From: Solirubrobacterales bacterium
Lineage (GTDB): Bacteria; Actinomycetota; Thermoleophilia; Solirubrobacterales; Solirubrobacteraceae
Length of the DNA stretch: 12,319 bases
NCBI GenBank assembly: GCA_025963955.1
Contig: JAOPZU010000239.1
Location: 1 to 12,319, forward strand
Direction: 5' to 3'
Below the pieces are notes generated by a model. It was not told the DNA's origin, did not search any database, and saw only the letters and a program-made list of their open reading frames with translations. How positions within the stretch are numbered: the stretch's first letter is position 1; each line of letters starts with the position of its first letter. The position numbers were made by a program, and so were the translations under genes. Shown one piece after another: positions 1-6,572 of this stretch.

Positions 1-141
1 GACGGCGTTCCGGACGCCGCCGCACCGGCAGCGGGCGCCGCGGGCGCCGCCGCCACCACCACGGCAAGCCCGGCTCCGGCGACGCCCACAACCCCCGCCA
101 CGACACCCACGACCGCCGTCACCCCGCCGGCCACCCCGTAG
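1..141 (+). CDS. C-terminal tail of an upstream gene (partial; possibly FtsQ)
   Basis: Frame 1 is open from the window edge to a TAG at 139-141, giving 46 residues made almost only of Ala, Pro, Thr and Gly. It begins DGVPDAAAP and ends TTAVTPPATP. Such a low-complexity tail is typical of a disordered, often extracytoplasmic, C-terminus; no fold or motif can be recognised. Because ftsZ follows on the same strand, and ftsQ commonly precedes ftsZ in actinobacterial division clusters, FtsQ/DivIB is a reasonable guess: its C-terminus lies outside the membrane. This is inference from position only. The frame could be a chance opening in GC-rich DNA, but the composition and the stop just before the regulatory region favour a real gene end. 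Confidence 0.5.
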   Translation, partial: DGVPDAAAPAAGAAGAAATTTASPAPATPTTPATTPTTAVTPPATP

Positions 142-144
142 GAA

Positions 145-163
145 CCTCGACCTCAGATCGAGG
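145..163. promoter_or_regulatory. Dyad site 1 of 3 upstream of ftsZ
   Basis: CCTCGA (145-150), seven bases, then TCGAGG (158-163) form a perfect inverted repeat, followed by GT. The site lies 4 bp after the upstream stop codon. The same 6-7-6 architecture recurs at 181-199 and 305-323, which argues for a protein-binding site rather than a lone terminator stem; there is no T-tract. The cognate regulator is unknown. Confidence 0.5.
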
Positions 164-180
164 GTGAGACAGGCCCGAAC

Positions 181-199
181 CCTCGAGCCGAACTAGAGG
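181..199. promoter_or_regulatory. Dyad site 2 of 3 upstream of ftsZ
   Basis: CCTCGA (181-186), seven bases, then TAGAGG (194-199), again followed by GT. The arms extend outward: ACCCTC at 179-184 is the exact complement of GAGGGT at 196-201. The site starts 36 bp after site 1 and lies about 40 bp upstream of the TTGACA box, a place where an activator or repressor could act. The function is inferred. Confidence 0.5.
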
Positions 200-211
200 G
201 TCCGTCCGACT

Positions 212-229
212 GCAACGCCCGTTGCGGGC
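212..229. repeat. Overlapping short inverted repeats upstream of the ftsZ promoter
   Basis: GCAACG (212-217) pairs with CGTTGC (220-225), and alternatively GCCCG (217-221) pairs with CGGGC (225-229). These mutually exclusive hairpins lie 12 to 29 bp before the TTGACA box. They could be a weak end for upstream transcription or chance GC-rich pairing. A TTG at 222 inside this repeat opens an in-frame extension of ftsZ, but that is not the likely start. Confidence 0.25.
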
Positions 230-240
230 TAGACTTCCCA

Positions 241-270
241 TTGACACAGGGCATAAGCCCTGCGTACCGT
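241..270 (+). promoter_or_regulatory. ftsZ promoter (TTGACA, 18 bp, TACCGT)
   Basis: TTGACA at 241-246 is a perfect housekeeping-sigma -35 box. TACCGT at 265-270 fits the actinobacterial -10 pattern TANNNT, with an 18-bp spacer. Transcription would start near 276-278, leaving a leader of about 70 nt before the ATG at 348. The spacer holds a perfect inverted repeat, CAGGGC (247-252), ATAA, GCCCTG (257-262), which could be an operator between the two boxes. The promoter is read from sequence pattern only. Confidence 0.6.
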
Positions 271-304
271 GCGCATCGCCCGTCTGGGCAACGACTTACG
301 AAAC

Positions 305-323
305 CTTCGAGAATAGATCGAGG
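305..323. promoter_or_regulatory. Dyad site 3 of 3, inside the ftsZ leader
   Basis: CTTCGA (305-310), seven bases, then TCGAGG (318-323), followed by GT. It shares the 11-mer AGATCGAGGGT with site 1 (155-165 and 315-325), and the flanks (AACCT before, GAC after) are also alike. It lies downstream of the predicted transcription start and 24 bp before the ATG. A bound protein would therefore act as a roadblock, or the stem could act in the mRNA. Confidence 0.5.
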
Positions 324-347
324 GTAGGACGGAACTTCTTCTCCATC

Positions 348-1433
348 ATGGAAACCAGCGGCAGCTATCTCGCAGTCATCAAGGTCGTCGGCGTCGGGGG
401 CGGTGGCACCAACGCCGTCAACCGCATGGTCGACGCCGGGCTGCGAGGCGTGGAGTTCATCGCGGCGAACACCGACGCGCAGGCGCTGCAGATGTGCGAC
501 GCCGACATCAAGCTGAACATCGGCATCGACCTCACGAAGGGGCTCGGCGCCGGCGCCAACCCCGAGGTCGGCTTCGGCGCGGCAGCCGAGTCCCGCGACG
601 ACATCAAGGAGGCGCTCAAGGGCGCCGACATGGTCTTCGTCACCGCGGGTGAGGGTGGTGGCACCGGCACGGGTGCGGCCCCGGTCATCGCCGAGATCGC
701 GAAGAACGAGATCGGCGCGCTGACCGTCGGTGTGGTCACCAAGCCGTTCGAGTTCGAGGGCACGCAGCGCATGCGCCAGGCGGATGAGGGCATCGCCCGC
801 CTCCGCGAGGTCGTCGACACGCTGATCGTCATCCCGAACGAGAAGCTGCTCGCGATCGTCGAGCGCCGCACCACGATCCTCGAGGCGTTCCGTGAGGCCG
901 ACAACGTGCTGCGCCAGGGCGTCCAGGGCATCACCGACCTGATCACGATCCCGGGCCTGATCAACCTCGACTTCGCCGACGTGCGCACGATCATGAGCGA
1001 CGCCGGCTCGGCCCTCATGGGCATCGGCACCGCCGGCGGCGAGAACCGCGCCGCGGACGCCGCGAAGTTCGCGATCTCCTCGCCCCTGCTGGAGGAGTCC
1101 GTCGAGGGGGCGACCGGGATCCTGCTGAACATCACGGGCGGCCGGGAGCTCGGCCTCTTCGAGGTCAACGAGGCCGCCGAGATCGTCCAGGGCGCCGCCG
1201 ACCCGAACGCGAACATCATCTTCGGCACCGTGACGGACGAGTCGATGGGCGACGAGGTCCGCGTGACCGTCATCGCCACGGGCTTCGACCACGGCCGGGC
1301 GAAGCCGCGTTCCGCCCGCGAGGACACGCGTCGCAGCGCGGACCGCAGCACCCGCGACCGCTCGCCCCGGGTGGAGCGCTCGTCGCTGGAGATCAGCGAC
1401 GACGACATCGACATCCCGCCCTTCCTTCGCTAG
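348..1433 (+). CDS. ftsZ: Cell division GTPase FtsZ
   Basis: FtsZ is the tubulin-like GTPase that polymerises into the Z-ring at mid-cell and recruits the division machinery. The 361-residue product has the GGGGTNA nucleotide loop (17-23), the tubulin signature GGGTGTG (103-109), the T7 loop NLDFADV (206-212; N206, D208, D211) that completes the neighbouring subunit's GTPase site, a charged, Arg/Ser/Asp-rich linker (about 315-350), and the C-terminal peptide DIDIPPFLR (353-361) that binds membrane anchors and partners. The ATG at 348 is chosen because family similarity begins at about residue 8 and the 42 residues added by a TTG start at 222 look non-coding. The Shine-Dalgarno is weak (GGA at 331-333). 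It has its own promoter and three dyads upstream, and a hairpin follows the stop. The linker is short but the protein looks complete and functional. Confidence 0.97.
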   Translation: METSGSYLAVIKVVGVGGGGTNAVNRMVDAGLRGVEFIAANTDAQALQMCDADIKLNIGIDLTKGLGAGANPEVGFGAAAESRDDIKEALKGADMVFVTAGEGGGTGTGAAPVIAEIAKNEIGALTVGVVTKPFEFEGTQRMRQADEGIARLREVVDTLIVIPNEKLLAIVERRTTILEAFREADNVLRQGVQGITDLITIPGLINLDFADVRTIMSDAGSALMGIGTAGGENRAADAAKFAISSPLLEESVEGATGILLNITGGRELGLFEVNEAAEIVQGAADPNANIIFGTVTDESMGDEVRVTVIATGFDHGRAKPRSAREDTRRSADRSTRDRSPRVERSSLEISDDDIDIPPFLR

Positions 1434-1441
1434 ATCCCGCC

Positions 1442-1471
1442 GCCGCTGCCCGATTTCGGGCAGAAAGCGGC
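1442..1471 (+). terminator. Hairpin after ftsZ, likely terminator
   Basis: CTGCCCG (1446-1452) and CGGGCAG (1457-1463) form a perfect 7-bp stem with loop ATTT. An outer GCCGC (1442-1446) can alternatively pair with GCGGC (1467-1471). It starts 8 nt after the ftsZ stop. There is no U-tract, which is common for hairpin terminators in GC-rich actinobacteria, so it could be a partial terminator or a 3'-end stabiliser. Confidence 0.55.
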
Positions 1472-1492
1472 CAATCCGGGCCACCCACCCGG

Positions 1493-1498
1493 TAGGTT
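1493..1498 (+). promoter_or_regulatory. -10-like TAGGTT before the small gene
   Basis: TAGGTT fits TANNNT and ends 8 nt before the GTG at 1507. With no clear Shine-Dalgarno in between, transcription could begin at or near the start codon (leaderless). No convincing -35 box is visible. The partial match GGTAGG at 1491-1496 could instead act as a weak ribosome site if the transcript starts further upstream. Confidence 0.35.
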
Positions 1499-1506
1499 CG
1501 TCGGAC

Positions 1507-1782
1507 GTGGTGACGGACGGCGACTCGATCGACCCCCTGCTGGACCACCTCCAGCGCTCCACCCCGCTGCGCCGCAGTGAGGCCGAGCGGCTCGTGGGCG
1601 AGGTCCTGGCGTGGTTCTCGGAGGACCCGGACAGCTTCGTCCGCCGCCGCCACCGCGAGTTGCAGCGCCGCGGCGTCCCGAACGCCGAGGCGTACGGGCG
1701 CATCGCGCACGAGCTGGCCGGCCGCCCCGTCCCGGGGCCGCGGCTGAGCGACCGCCAGATCCGTCGGGTCATCTACGGCTAG
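1507..1782 (+). CDS. Small Arg-rich helical protein of unknown function
   Basis: I do not recognise the family with confidence. The 91-residue product has no Lys or Cys but 16 Arg. The N-terminal half is acidic and looks helical (IDPLLDHLQRS, then SEAERLVGEVLAWFSED). The C-terminal half is basic: VRRRHRELQRRGVPNAEAYGRIAHEL (given here as positions 45-70) and then LSDRQIRRVIYG at the end. The basic half reads like a small helix-turn-helix or nucleic-acid-binding unit, but that is inference. The start is GTG 1507; GTG 1510 is an equal alternative. It lies between the ftsZ hairpin and glmS; its stop codon overlaps the glmS Shine-Dalgarno, so the two genes are probably co-transcribed and translationally coupled. 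Codon use matches its neighbours, which supports a real gene. Confidence 0.8.
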   Translation: MVTDGDSIDPLLDHLQRSTPLRRSEAERLVGEVLAWFSEDPDSFVRRRHRELQRRGVPNAEAYGRIAHELAGRPVPGPRLSDRQIRRVIYG

Positions 1783-1785
1783 GAG
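1781..1785 (+). promoter_or_regulatory. glmS ribosome binding site overlapping the preceding stop
   Basis: AGGAG lies 6 nt before the ATG at 1792, and its first two bases belong to the TAG stop (1780-1782) of the small gene. This is a good match and spacing. It fixes the glmS start and implies coupling between the two genes. Confidence 0.75.
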
Positions 1786-1791
1786 CCAGGT

Positions 1792-3606
1792 ATGTGTGGA
1801 ATCGTCGGATACGTGGGGCGCGAGAACGCCGTCCCGGTGCTGCTGGAAGGGCTGCAGCGCCTGGAGTACCGCGGCTACGACTCCGCGGGTGTCGCGGTCA
1901 TCAAGAACGGCGCGCTGCGCGTGCACAAGGCCGAGGGCCGCGTCCGCGACCTGTCCGAGGGCCTGCCCAAGCGCGTGGCCGGCCCGATCGGCATCGCCCA
2001 CACCCGCTGGGCCACCCACGGCCCGCCGTCCGACGTGAACTCCCACCCGCACCTGGACACCGCGGGCAACGTCGCCGTCGTCCACAACGGCATCCTGGAG
2101 AACGCCGACGCGCTCCGCGCCGAACTCGAGGCCGAGGGCGTCGAGTTCGCCTCCGACACCGACACCGAGGTCCTTGCGCACCTGATCGGCCGCTCGGAGC
2201 AGCAGGAGCTCGAGGAGGCTGTCCGCGAGGCGCTCTACAAGGTCGGCGGGACCTACGGCCTGGCGGTGGTCGACGCGCGCCACCCGGACAGGATCGTCAT
2301 CGCCCGCAACGGCTCGCCCGTCGTCATCGGGATCGGCGCCCGCGAGATGTACGTGGCCTCGGACGTCGCCGCCCTCGTGCGCCACACGCAGCAGGTCGTG
2401 CTGCTCGACGACGGGGAGCTCGCGACGCTCACGGCGGACGGCTTCACGACGCAGATGATGGATCGCCGCCCGACGACGAAGGAGACGCTCGAGCTCGACG
2501 CCGACGTGAGCTCCTACGACAAGGGGGGCTACGACCACTACCTGCGCAAGGAGATCGCCGACCAGCCGAGCGCCGTGGCGGGCACGCTGCGCGGCCGCCT
2601 GGACCAGCGCTTCTCGACCGCCCACCTCGGTGGGATCGAGCTGAGCGCCCGCGAGCTGCGCGGCATCCGCCGGGTGAAGATCCTCGGCTGCGGCTCGGCC
2701 TACTACTCCGGCATCGTCGGCGCCGACCTCATCGAGTCGCTCGCGCGCCTGCCCGCCGACGCCGAGCCGGCGTCCGAGTTCCGCTACCGCAACCCGGTGA
2801 TCGACCCGGACACGCTCTACCTCGCGGTGTCGCAGTCCGGCGAGACGTTCGACACGCTGGCCGCCGTGCAGGAGGTCCAGCGCAAGGGCGGCCGCGTGCT
2901 GGGCGTCGTCAACGTCGTCGGCTCCTCGATCGCCCGCGCCTGCGAGGGCGGCGTGTACATCCACGCCGGGCCCGAGGTCTCCGTCGCCTCCACCAAGGCC
3001 TTCACCTCGACGGCCGTCGCCTTCGCCCTGATCGCGCTGCACATCGGCCGCGTCCGGGACCTGAGCCCCGCCGACGGCGAGCGCCTGATCGGGGGCCTGG
3101 AGCGCCTGCCCGAGCAGCTCGCGCAGATCATGGAGACCGAGGACCACGTCGCGCAGGTCGCGCAGCGCTTCTCCGCGGCCTCCTCGGCCTTCTTCATCGG
3201 CCGCGTCGGCGGCTACCCCGTCGCGCTGGAGGGAGCCCAGAAGTTGAAGGAGGTCTCCTACGTGCACGCCGAGGCCTACCCGGCCTCCGAGCTGAAGCAC
3301 GGTCCGCTGGCGCTCATCACGCCCGAGCTGCCGACGATCGTCGTCGCGCCCGACGACCACCTCGTGGACAAGAACCGCTCGGCGATGGAGCAGATCAAGG
3401 CGCGCGGCGGCCCGGTCGTCGCCGTCGGGCACCGCGCCTTCGCGGGCCTGGCGGACGACACGCTGCTGGTCCCCAAGAACGAGCCGGAGCTCGACCCCAT
3501 CCTGCTCGGCATCCCGCTGCAGCTGCTGGCCTACCACGCGGCGCTCGTGCTCGGGCGGGACGTGGACCAGCCGCGGAACCTCGCCAAGAGCGTCACCGTC
3601 GAGTAG
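1792..3606 (+). CDS. glmS: Glutamine-fructose-6-phosphate aminotransferase (isomerizing) GlmS
   Basis: GlmS makes glucosamine-6-phosphate from fructose-6-phosphate and glutamine, the first committed step towards UDP-GlcNAc for peptidoglycan. The 604 residues match the usual length. The N-terminal class II glutaminase domain starts MCGIVGYVG, with Cys2 as the nucleophile after Met removal, and has EYRGYDSAG (25-33), HTRWATHG (70-77), NSHPH (83-87) and HNG (98-100). Two SIS domains follow: CGSAYYSG (300-307), SQSGET (347-352), STKAFTST (400-407) and the isomerase segment HAEAYPASELKHGPLAL (492-508). The end, LAKSVTVE, is the family hallmark whose Lys (599) serves the isomerase site. All key residues are present. 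There is no room upstream for a glmS ribozyme. Expression probably comes from the promoter near 1493 or by read-through from ftsZ. Confidence 0.98.
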   Translation: MCGIVGYVGRENAVPVLLEGLQRLEYRGYDSAGVAVIKNGALRVHKAEGRVRDLSEGLPKRVAGPIGIAHTRWATHGPPSDVNSHPHLDTAGNVAVVHNGILENADALRAELEAEGVEFASDTDTEVLAHLIGRSEQQELEEAVREALYKVGGTYGLAVVDARHPDRIVIARNGSPVVIGIGAREMYVASDVAALVRHTQQVVLLDDGELATLTADGFTTQMMDRRPTTKETLELDADVSSYDKGGYDHYLRKEIADQPSAVAGTLRGRLDQRFSTAHLGGIELSARELRGIRRVKILGCGSAYYSGIVGADLIESLARLPADAEPASEFRYRNPVIDPDTLYLAVSQSGETFDTLAAVQEVQRKGGRVLGVVNVVGSSIARACEGGVYIHAGPEVSVASTKAFTSTAVAFALIALHIGRVRDLSPADGERLIGGLERLPEQLAQIMETEDHVAQVAQRFSAASSAFFIGRVGGYPVALEGAQKLKEVSYVHAEAYPASELKHGPLALITPELPTIVVAPDDHLVDKNRSAMEQIKARGGPVVAVGHRAFAGLADDTLLVPKNEPELDPILLGIPLQLLAYHAALVLGRDVDQPRNLAKSVTVE

Positions 3607-3630
3607 CGCCGCGCCAGCTGCCGCCGCGTT

Positions 3631-3658
3631 CACCGCGCGGTGGCCTCGCCGGGAGGCC
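3631..3658. repeat. Palindrome and hairpin between glmS and the phosphoesterase gene
   Basis: CACCGCGCGGTG (3631-3642) is a perfect 12-bp palindrome. It runs into a second inverted repeat, GGCCTC (3642-3647) with GAGGCC (3653-3658). The second stem covers the GGGAGG (3651-3656) that is the best Shine-Dalgarno for the next gene. The pair could end glmS transcription, form an operator, or restrain translation of the phosphoesterase. There is no T-tract. Confidence 0.4.
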
Positions 3659-3666
3659 GAGTGTGC

Positions 3667-5211
3667 GTGAATCCCGGGATGCGCCGTCTCGCCTCGCTCC
3701 TGCTGGTCGCCTGCGGGCTCACCGCCGCCCTCGCCGCGCCCGGCGCCCAGGCGGCGCCCCCGCCGATCAAGCACGTGTGGATCATCCAGCTCGAGAACAA
3801 GAGCTACGACCAGGCCTTCGTCGACAACGTCGCCAACCAGTACCTCTGGAAGACGCTCCCGGCGGCCGGGCAGGTGCTGCGCCAGTACCACGGCACCGGG
3901 CACGCGTCGCTCGACAACTACATCTCGCAGATCAGCGGGCAGGCACCGAACCCGCTGACGCAGGCGGACTGCCCGCTCTACGTCGACGTGCTGCCGGGGA
4001 TCATGGGAACGGACGGCCAGGTCCTCGGCACGGGCTGCGTCTACCCGCCGAAGGCCAGGACGCTCGTGGACCAGCTCGAGGCCAAGGGCCTGACCTGGAA
4101 GGGCTACATGCAGGACATCGGCAACGACCCGGCGCGCGAGCCCGCCACCTGCGGAAACCCCACGCTCAACCGCCCGGACCGGACGCAGTCGGCGGCCGCC
4201 GCCGACCAGTACGCCGCGCGCCACAACCCGTTCGTCTACTTCCACTCGATCCTCGACGTCCCCGGCCGCTGCGCCGCCCACGTCGGCGCGCTGCCGCCGC
4301 TCGCGGACGACCTGAAGTCCGTCGCCAGCACCCCGAACTTCTCGTGGATCACGCCGAACCTGTGCGACGACGGCCACGACGCCACGCCGTGCGCCGGGGT
4401 CAACACCAAGGGAACCAAGGAGGGGGACCTGATCGCGGCCGACGCCTTCCTGGCGCGGTGGGTCCCGGAGATCATGCGGTCGCCCGCCTTCCGGAAGGAC
4501 GGCCTGCTGCTCGTCACCTTCGACGAGTCAGGGATCAGCGACTCGATCTCCTGCTGCATGGAGCCCGCCGGGCTCAACACGCCCGCCCCCGGGATCAGCG
4601 GGCCGGGCGGTGGGCGGACGGGTGCCGTCGCGCTCTCGCCGTACATCCAGCCCGGCAGCGTCAGCGACGTGCCCTACAACCACTACTCGCTGCTGAAGAG
4701 CCTGGAGCAGCTCTACGGGATCGACGAGTACCTCGGCTACGCGAACATGGGCGGCCTCGTGCCGTTCGGCGCCGACGTCTACAACCGCCCGGACGGCGGC
4801 GCGACGACGATGCCCGGGCCGATCAGGCCGGGCGACGCCGGCTCGACGGGAACCGCGCGGAAGCTCCGTGTCAGCGCGCGCCTGGACCGCCCACGGACCG
4901 TGGCACAGCTGCGCCGGCGCCTGGCGGGTGCCGGCCTGCGGGTCCGCGTGAAGCTCACGGGCAGCGACCGGGCACTCAACGGCGTGCGGCTGCGGCTGAT
5001 GCGCCGCGTGGGCCAGGGGCGCACGGTCACCGTCGCGACCGGCCCCGCGGCGCGCACGCTGAGGCACGGGACGGGCATCCTCCGCATCCGGCTGTCCGCC
5101 GCCCGCCGCGCCCGGCTGCGGCCCGGCACCTACGTCCTCGTGGCCGAGGTCGTCCACGAGCACGGGGTCATCGCCCGCTCGCGCGTGAGCTTCGTGGTGC
5201 GGGCGCGCTGA
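3667..5211 (+). CDS. Exported phosphoesterase (PF04185-like) with C-terminal beta-type domain
   Basis: This looks like a secreted phosphatase or phospholipase-C-like hydrolase of the alkaline-phosphatase superfamily. From GTG 3667 (514 aa), residues 1-30 are a signal peptide: RR at 6-7, a hydrophobic stretch, and AQA at 27-29 before the likely cut. LVAC at 13-16 also matches a lipobox, so a lipoprotein is possible. The catalytic part begins HVWIIQLENKSYD; E43 and N44 are probable metal ligands as in this family. It continues through GHASLDNYISQISG (78-91), TFDESG with D286/E287, and YNHYS with H339. Eight Cys in the mature domain suggest disulfides. Residues from about 396 form a Pro-poor, Arg-rich, beta-looking module, probably for adhesion or wall contact. 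The substrate is unknown. GTG 3661, GTG 3640 and ATG 3679 are alternative starts; 3667 sits 10 nt after GGGAGG. Confidence 0.85.
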   Translation: MNPGMRRLASLLLVACGLTAALAAPGAQAAPPPIKHVWIIQLENKSYDQAFVDNVANQYLWKTLPAAGQVLRQYHGTGHASLDNYISQISGQAPNPLTQADCPLYVDVLPGIMGTDGQVLGTGCVYPPKARTLVDQLEAKGLTWKGYMQDIGNDPAREPATCGNPTLNRPDRTQSAAAADQYAARHNPFVYFHSILDVPGRCAAHVGALPPLADDLKSVASTPNFSWITPNLCDDGHDATPCAGVNTKGTKEGDLIAADAFLARWVPEIMRSPAFRKDGLLLVTFDESGISDSISCCMEPAGLNTPAPGISGPGGGRTGAVALSPYIQPGSVSDVPYNHYSLLKSLEQLYGIDEYLGYANMGGLVPFGADVYNRPDGGATTMPGPIRPGDAGSTGTARKLRVSARLDRPRTVAQLRRRLAGAGLRVRVKLTGSDRALNGVRLRLMRRVGQGRTVTVATGPAARTLRHGTGILRIRLSAARRARLRPGTYVLVAEVVHEHGVIARSRVSFVVRAR

Positions 5212-5218
5212 GGCGCGC
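5203..5218 (+). terminator. Short hairpin spanning the phosphoesterase stop
   Basis: GCGCGC (5203-5208) and GCGCGC (5213-5218) pair around a four-base loop, TGAG, that contains the stop codon. There is no T-tract. It may mark the transcript end before the regulator gene, or be a by-product of GC-rich sequence. Confidence 0.25.
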
Positions 5219-5245
5219 GGTCGCGACGCATCCGGCGCAGGTGGT

Positions 5246-5251
5246 TACGCT
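5246..5251 (+). promoter_or_regulatory. -10-like TACGCT before the PucR-type gene
   Basis: TACGCT fits TANNNT and ends 6 nt before the ATG at 5258, so the first transcribed base would be at or beside the start codon. No good Shine-Dalgarno lies close to the ATG (GCAGGTGG at 5237-5244 is 13 nt away), which supports leaderless translation. The expected -35 position holds no clear TTGAC. Confidence 0.45.
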
Positions 5252-5257
5252 CGCCGG

Positions 5258-6529
5258 ATGAGCTCGCGCATGGCGTTGAAGCGGACCGCGGCCCAGGACC
5301 AGGACTGGCACGACCGCCTGCGCCGGCAGACGGCGATCGAGCTGCGCCCGTCCCTGGACGAGATGGTCGCCGAATGCGTGCAGTACATCCAGGACTCGAT
5401 GCCGGAGCTCGACGTCGACGAGGAGCTCGCGGAGGGCCTGCACCAGAGCACCTACGACAACCTCGAGCGCATCTTCGACATGCTCGCCGAGGGGCAGGAC
5501 GCGGGGGAGACCGTGGCCCCGCCCGGGGCCATCCGGTACGCCGCGACCATGGTCCACCGTGGCACGCCGCTGGCCAGCCTGCTGCGGGCCTACCGCCTCG
5601 GGACGATGTGGACCTGGACCCTGTGGCGCCGGGAGATCATCAAGCGCATCGACGACCCCGAACTCCTGATGGAAGCCGTCGACCACTCGATGTCCTTCGT
5701 CTTCGACTACGTCGACACGGTCAGCGAGGAGGTCACCGAGGAGTACGCGCAGCAGCGCGAGCAGTGGGCCCGCAGCGCCGCCGCCCTGCGCCACGAGACC
5801 GTGGAGCAGGTCCTGGCCGGCGAGCCGCTGGACCTCGACGTCGTCGCCGCCCGCCTCGGCTACGACCTGCGCGCCGAGCACGTCGCGTTCGTCCTGACGA
5901 CGCGTGCGGCGGACGACGCCGAGGACGTCGTCGCCCGGCTGGAGACCCAGGGCAAGGCCCTGGCGACCCGCCTGGGCGCCCGGCGGACGCTGCTCGTCCC
6001 GGACGGCCGGACGCTGCTGTGGATGTGGTGCACCTTCGAGGGCGCCTGTCCGTCGGAGGAACTCGTCGCCTCCGCGGGCGCCGACCGCACGCTCCTGGAC
6101 GACATCATCGTCACCGCCGGGACGGCCGGCCTGGGCCGCGAGGGCTTCACGACCTCCCACGAGGAGGCGCTGCACGTCAAGGAGCTGCTGCGGATCGGCG
6201 GGCGCCAGCAGGGCCACCTGGTCCGCTACGACCGCGTGGTTGTCGCCTCCCTGCTGGCCGCCGACCTGCCGCGGGCCCGGCGCTTCGTCGCGCAGGAGCT
6301 CGGTGCGCTGGCCGCGTCGGACGACGCCACGAGCCGCGTGCGGGCGACCGTGACGGTCCTGCTGGAGGAGAGCGGCCGGGGCACCGTCGCCGCCAAGCGC
6401 CTGGGCATCCACCAGAACACCGTCAGCTACCGGGTGCGCCAGGCCGAGCGGCTGCTCGGCCACCCGCTCTCCGAGCGTCGCTACGAGGTCGAGACGGCCC
6501 TCCGGCTGCTGCGGGCGATCGAGGGCTAG
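5258..6529 (+). CDS. PucR/CdaR-type transcriptional regulator
   Basis: This is a cytoplasmic DNA-binding regulator of 423 residues. Residues 20-175 are helical and resemble the RsbR-type N-terminal sensor module found in many actinobacterial PucR-like proteins (for example PSLDEMVAECVQYIQDSMPE, then TPLASLLRAYRLG at 103-115). Residues 180-315 fit the degenerate GGDEF-like middle domain. The C-terminus (about 360-423) is the PucR helix-turn-helix: VAAKRLGIHQNTVSYRVRQ (377-395), then AERLLGHPL and a final helix ending RLLRAIEG. The family senses small molecules and usually acts next to its target genes. The gene ends 43 nt before gcvT on the same strand, so local control of the glycine cleavage operon is possible but unproven. 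The ATG at 5258 is preceded by a -10-like box; ATG 5270 is an alternative. Confidence 0.9.
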   Translation: MSSRMALKRTAAQDQDWHDRLRRQTAIELRPSLDEMVAECVQYIQDSMPELDVDEELAEGLHQSTYDNLERIFDMLAEGQDAGETVAPPGAIRYAATMVHRGTPLASLLRAYRLGTMWTWTLWRREIIKRIDDPELLMEAVDHSMSFVFDYVDTVSEEVTEEYAQQREQWARSAAALRHETVEQVLAGEPLDLDVVAARLGYDLRAEHVAFVLTTRAADDAEDVVARLETQGKALATRLGARRTLLVPDGRTLLWMWCTFEGACPSEELVASAGADRTLLDDIIVTAGTAGLGREGFTTSHEEALHVKELLRIGGRQQGHLVRYDRVVVASLLAADLPRARRFVAQELGALAASDDATSRVRATVTVLLEESGRGTVAAKRLGIHQNTVSYRVRQAERLLGHPLSERRYEVETALRLLRAIEG

Positions 6530-6534
6530 GCCCC

Positions 6535-6553
6535 CGGGGCCCGCCCGGCCCCG
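6535..6553 (+). terminator. Hairpin between the PucR-type gene and gcvT
   Basis: CGGGGCC (6535-6541) and GGCCCCG (6547-6553) form a perfect 7-bp stem with a five-base loop. An alternative stem pairs GGCCCC (6529-6534) with GGGGCC (6536-6541). It lies 6 nt after the regulator stop and just before a -10-like box, so it probably separates the regulator transcript from the gcv operon. No long T-run follows. Confidence 0.45.
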
Positions 6554-6557
6554 CTGC

Positions 6558-6563
6558 TAAGTT
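6558..6563 (+). promoter_or_regulatory. -10-like TAAGTT before gcvT
   Basis: TAAGTT fits TANNNT and ends 9 nt before the TTG at 6573. An in-frame TAA (6558-6560) lies in the box, so no longer gcvT frame exists, and no Shine-Dalgarno precedes the TTG. This again suggests a leaderless or near-leaderless start. No -35 box is evident because the hairpin occupies that position. Confidence 0.4.
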
Positions 6564-6572
6564 GCCCGGACC

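Noticed and set aside
145..323. CRISPR-like or mobile-element repeats before ftsZ
   Set aside because: There are only three short dyads at uneven spacing, with no long direct repeats, spacers, transposase or target duplications.
222..347. Longer FtsZ starting at TTG 222 (42 extra residues)
   Set aside because: The extra residues run through the promoter and a dyad, have no FtsZ similarity, and the TTG would lie upstream of the predicted transcription start.
1783..1791. glmS ribozyme leader
   Set aside because: Only 9 nt separate the preceding stop from the glmS ATG, and the upstream sequence is coding.
1393..4377. Very long open frame on the minus strand opposite glmS and its neighbours
   Set aside because: GC-rich DNA leaves long antisense frames. 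The translation is Arg/Val/Asp/Gly-rich, without recognisable domains, and covers three well-supported plus-strand genes.
1611..5261. 1216-codon plus-strand open frame across the small gene, glmS and the phosphoesterase
   Set aside because: It is out of frame with three supported genes, extremely Arg/Pro/Ala-rich, and has no domain pattern.
6530..6572. Glycine riboswitch before gcvT
   Set aside because: Only 43 nt are available, filled by a hairpin and a -10-like box. There is no room for the aptamer.
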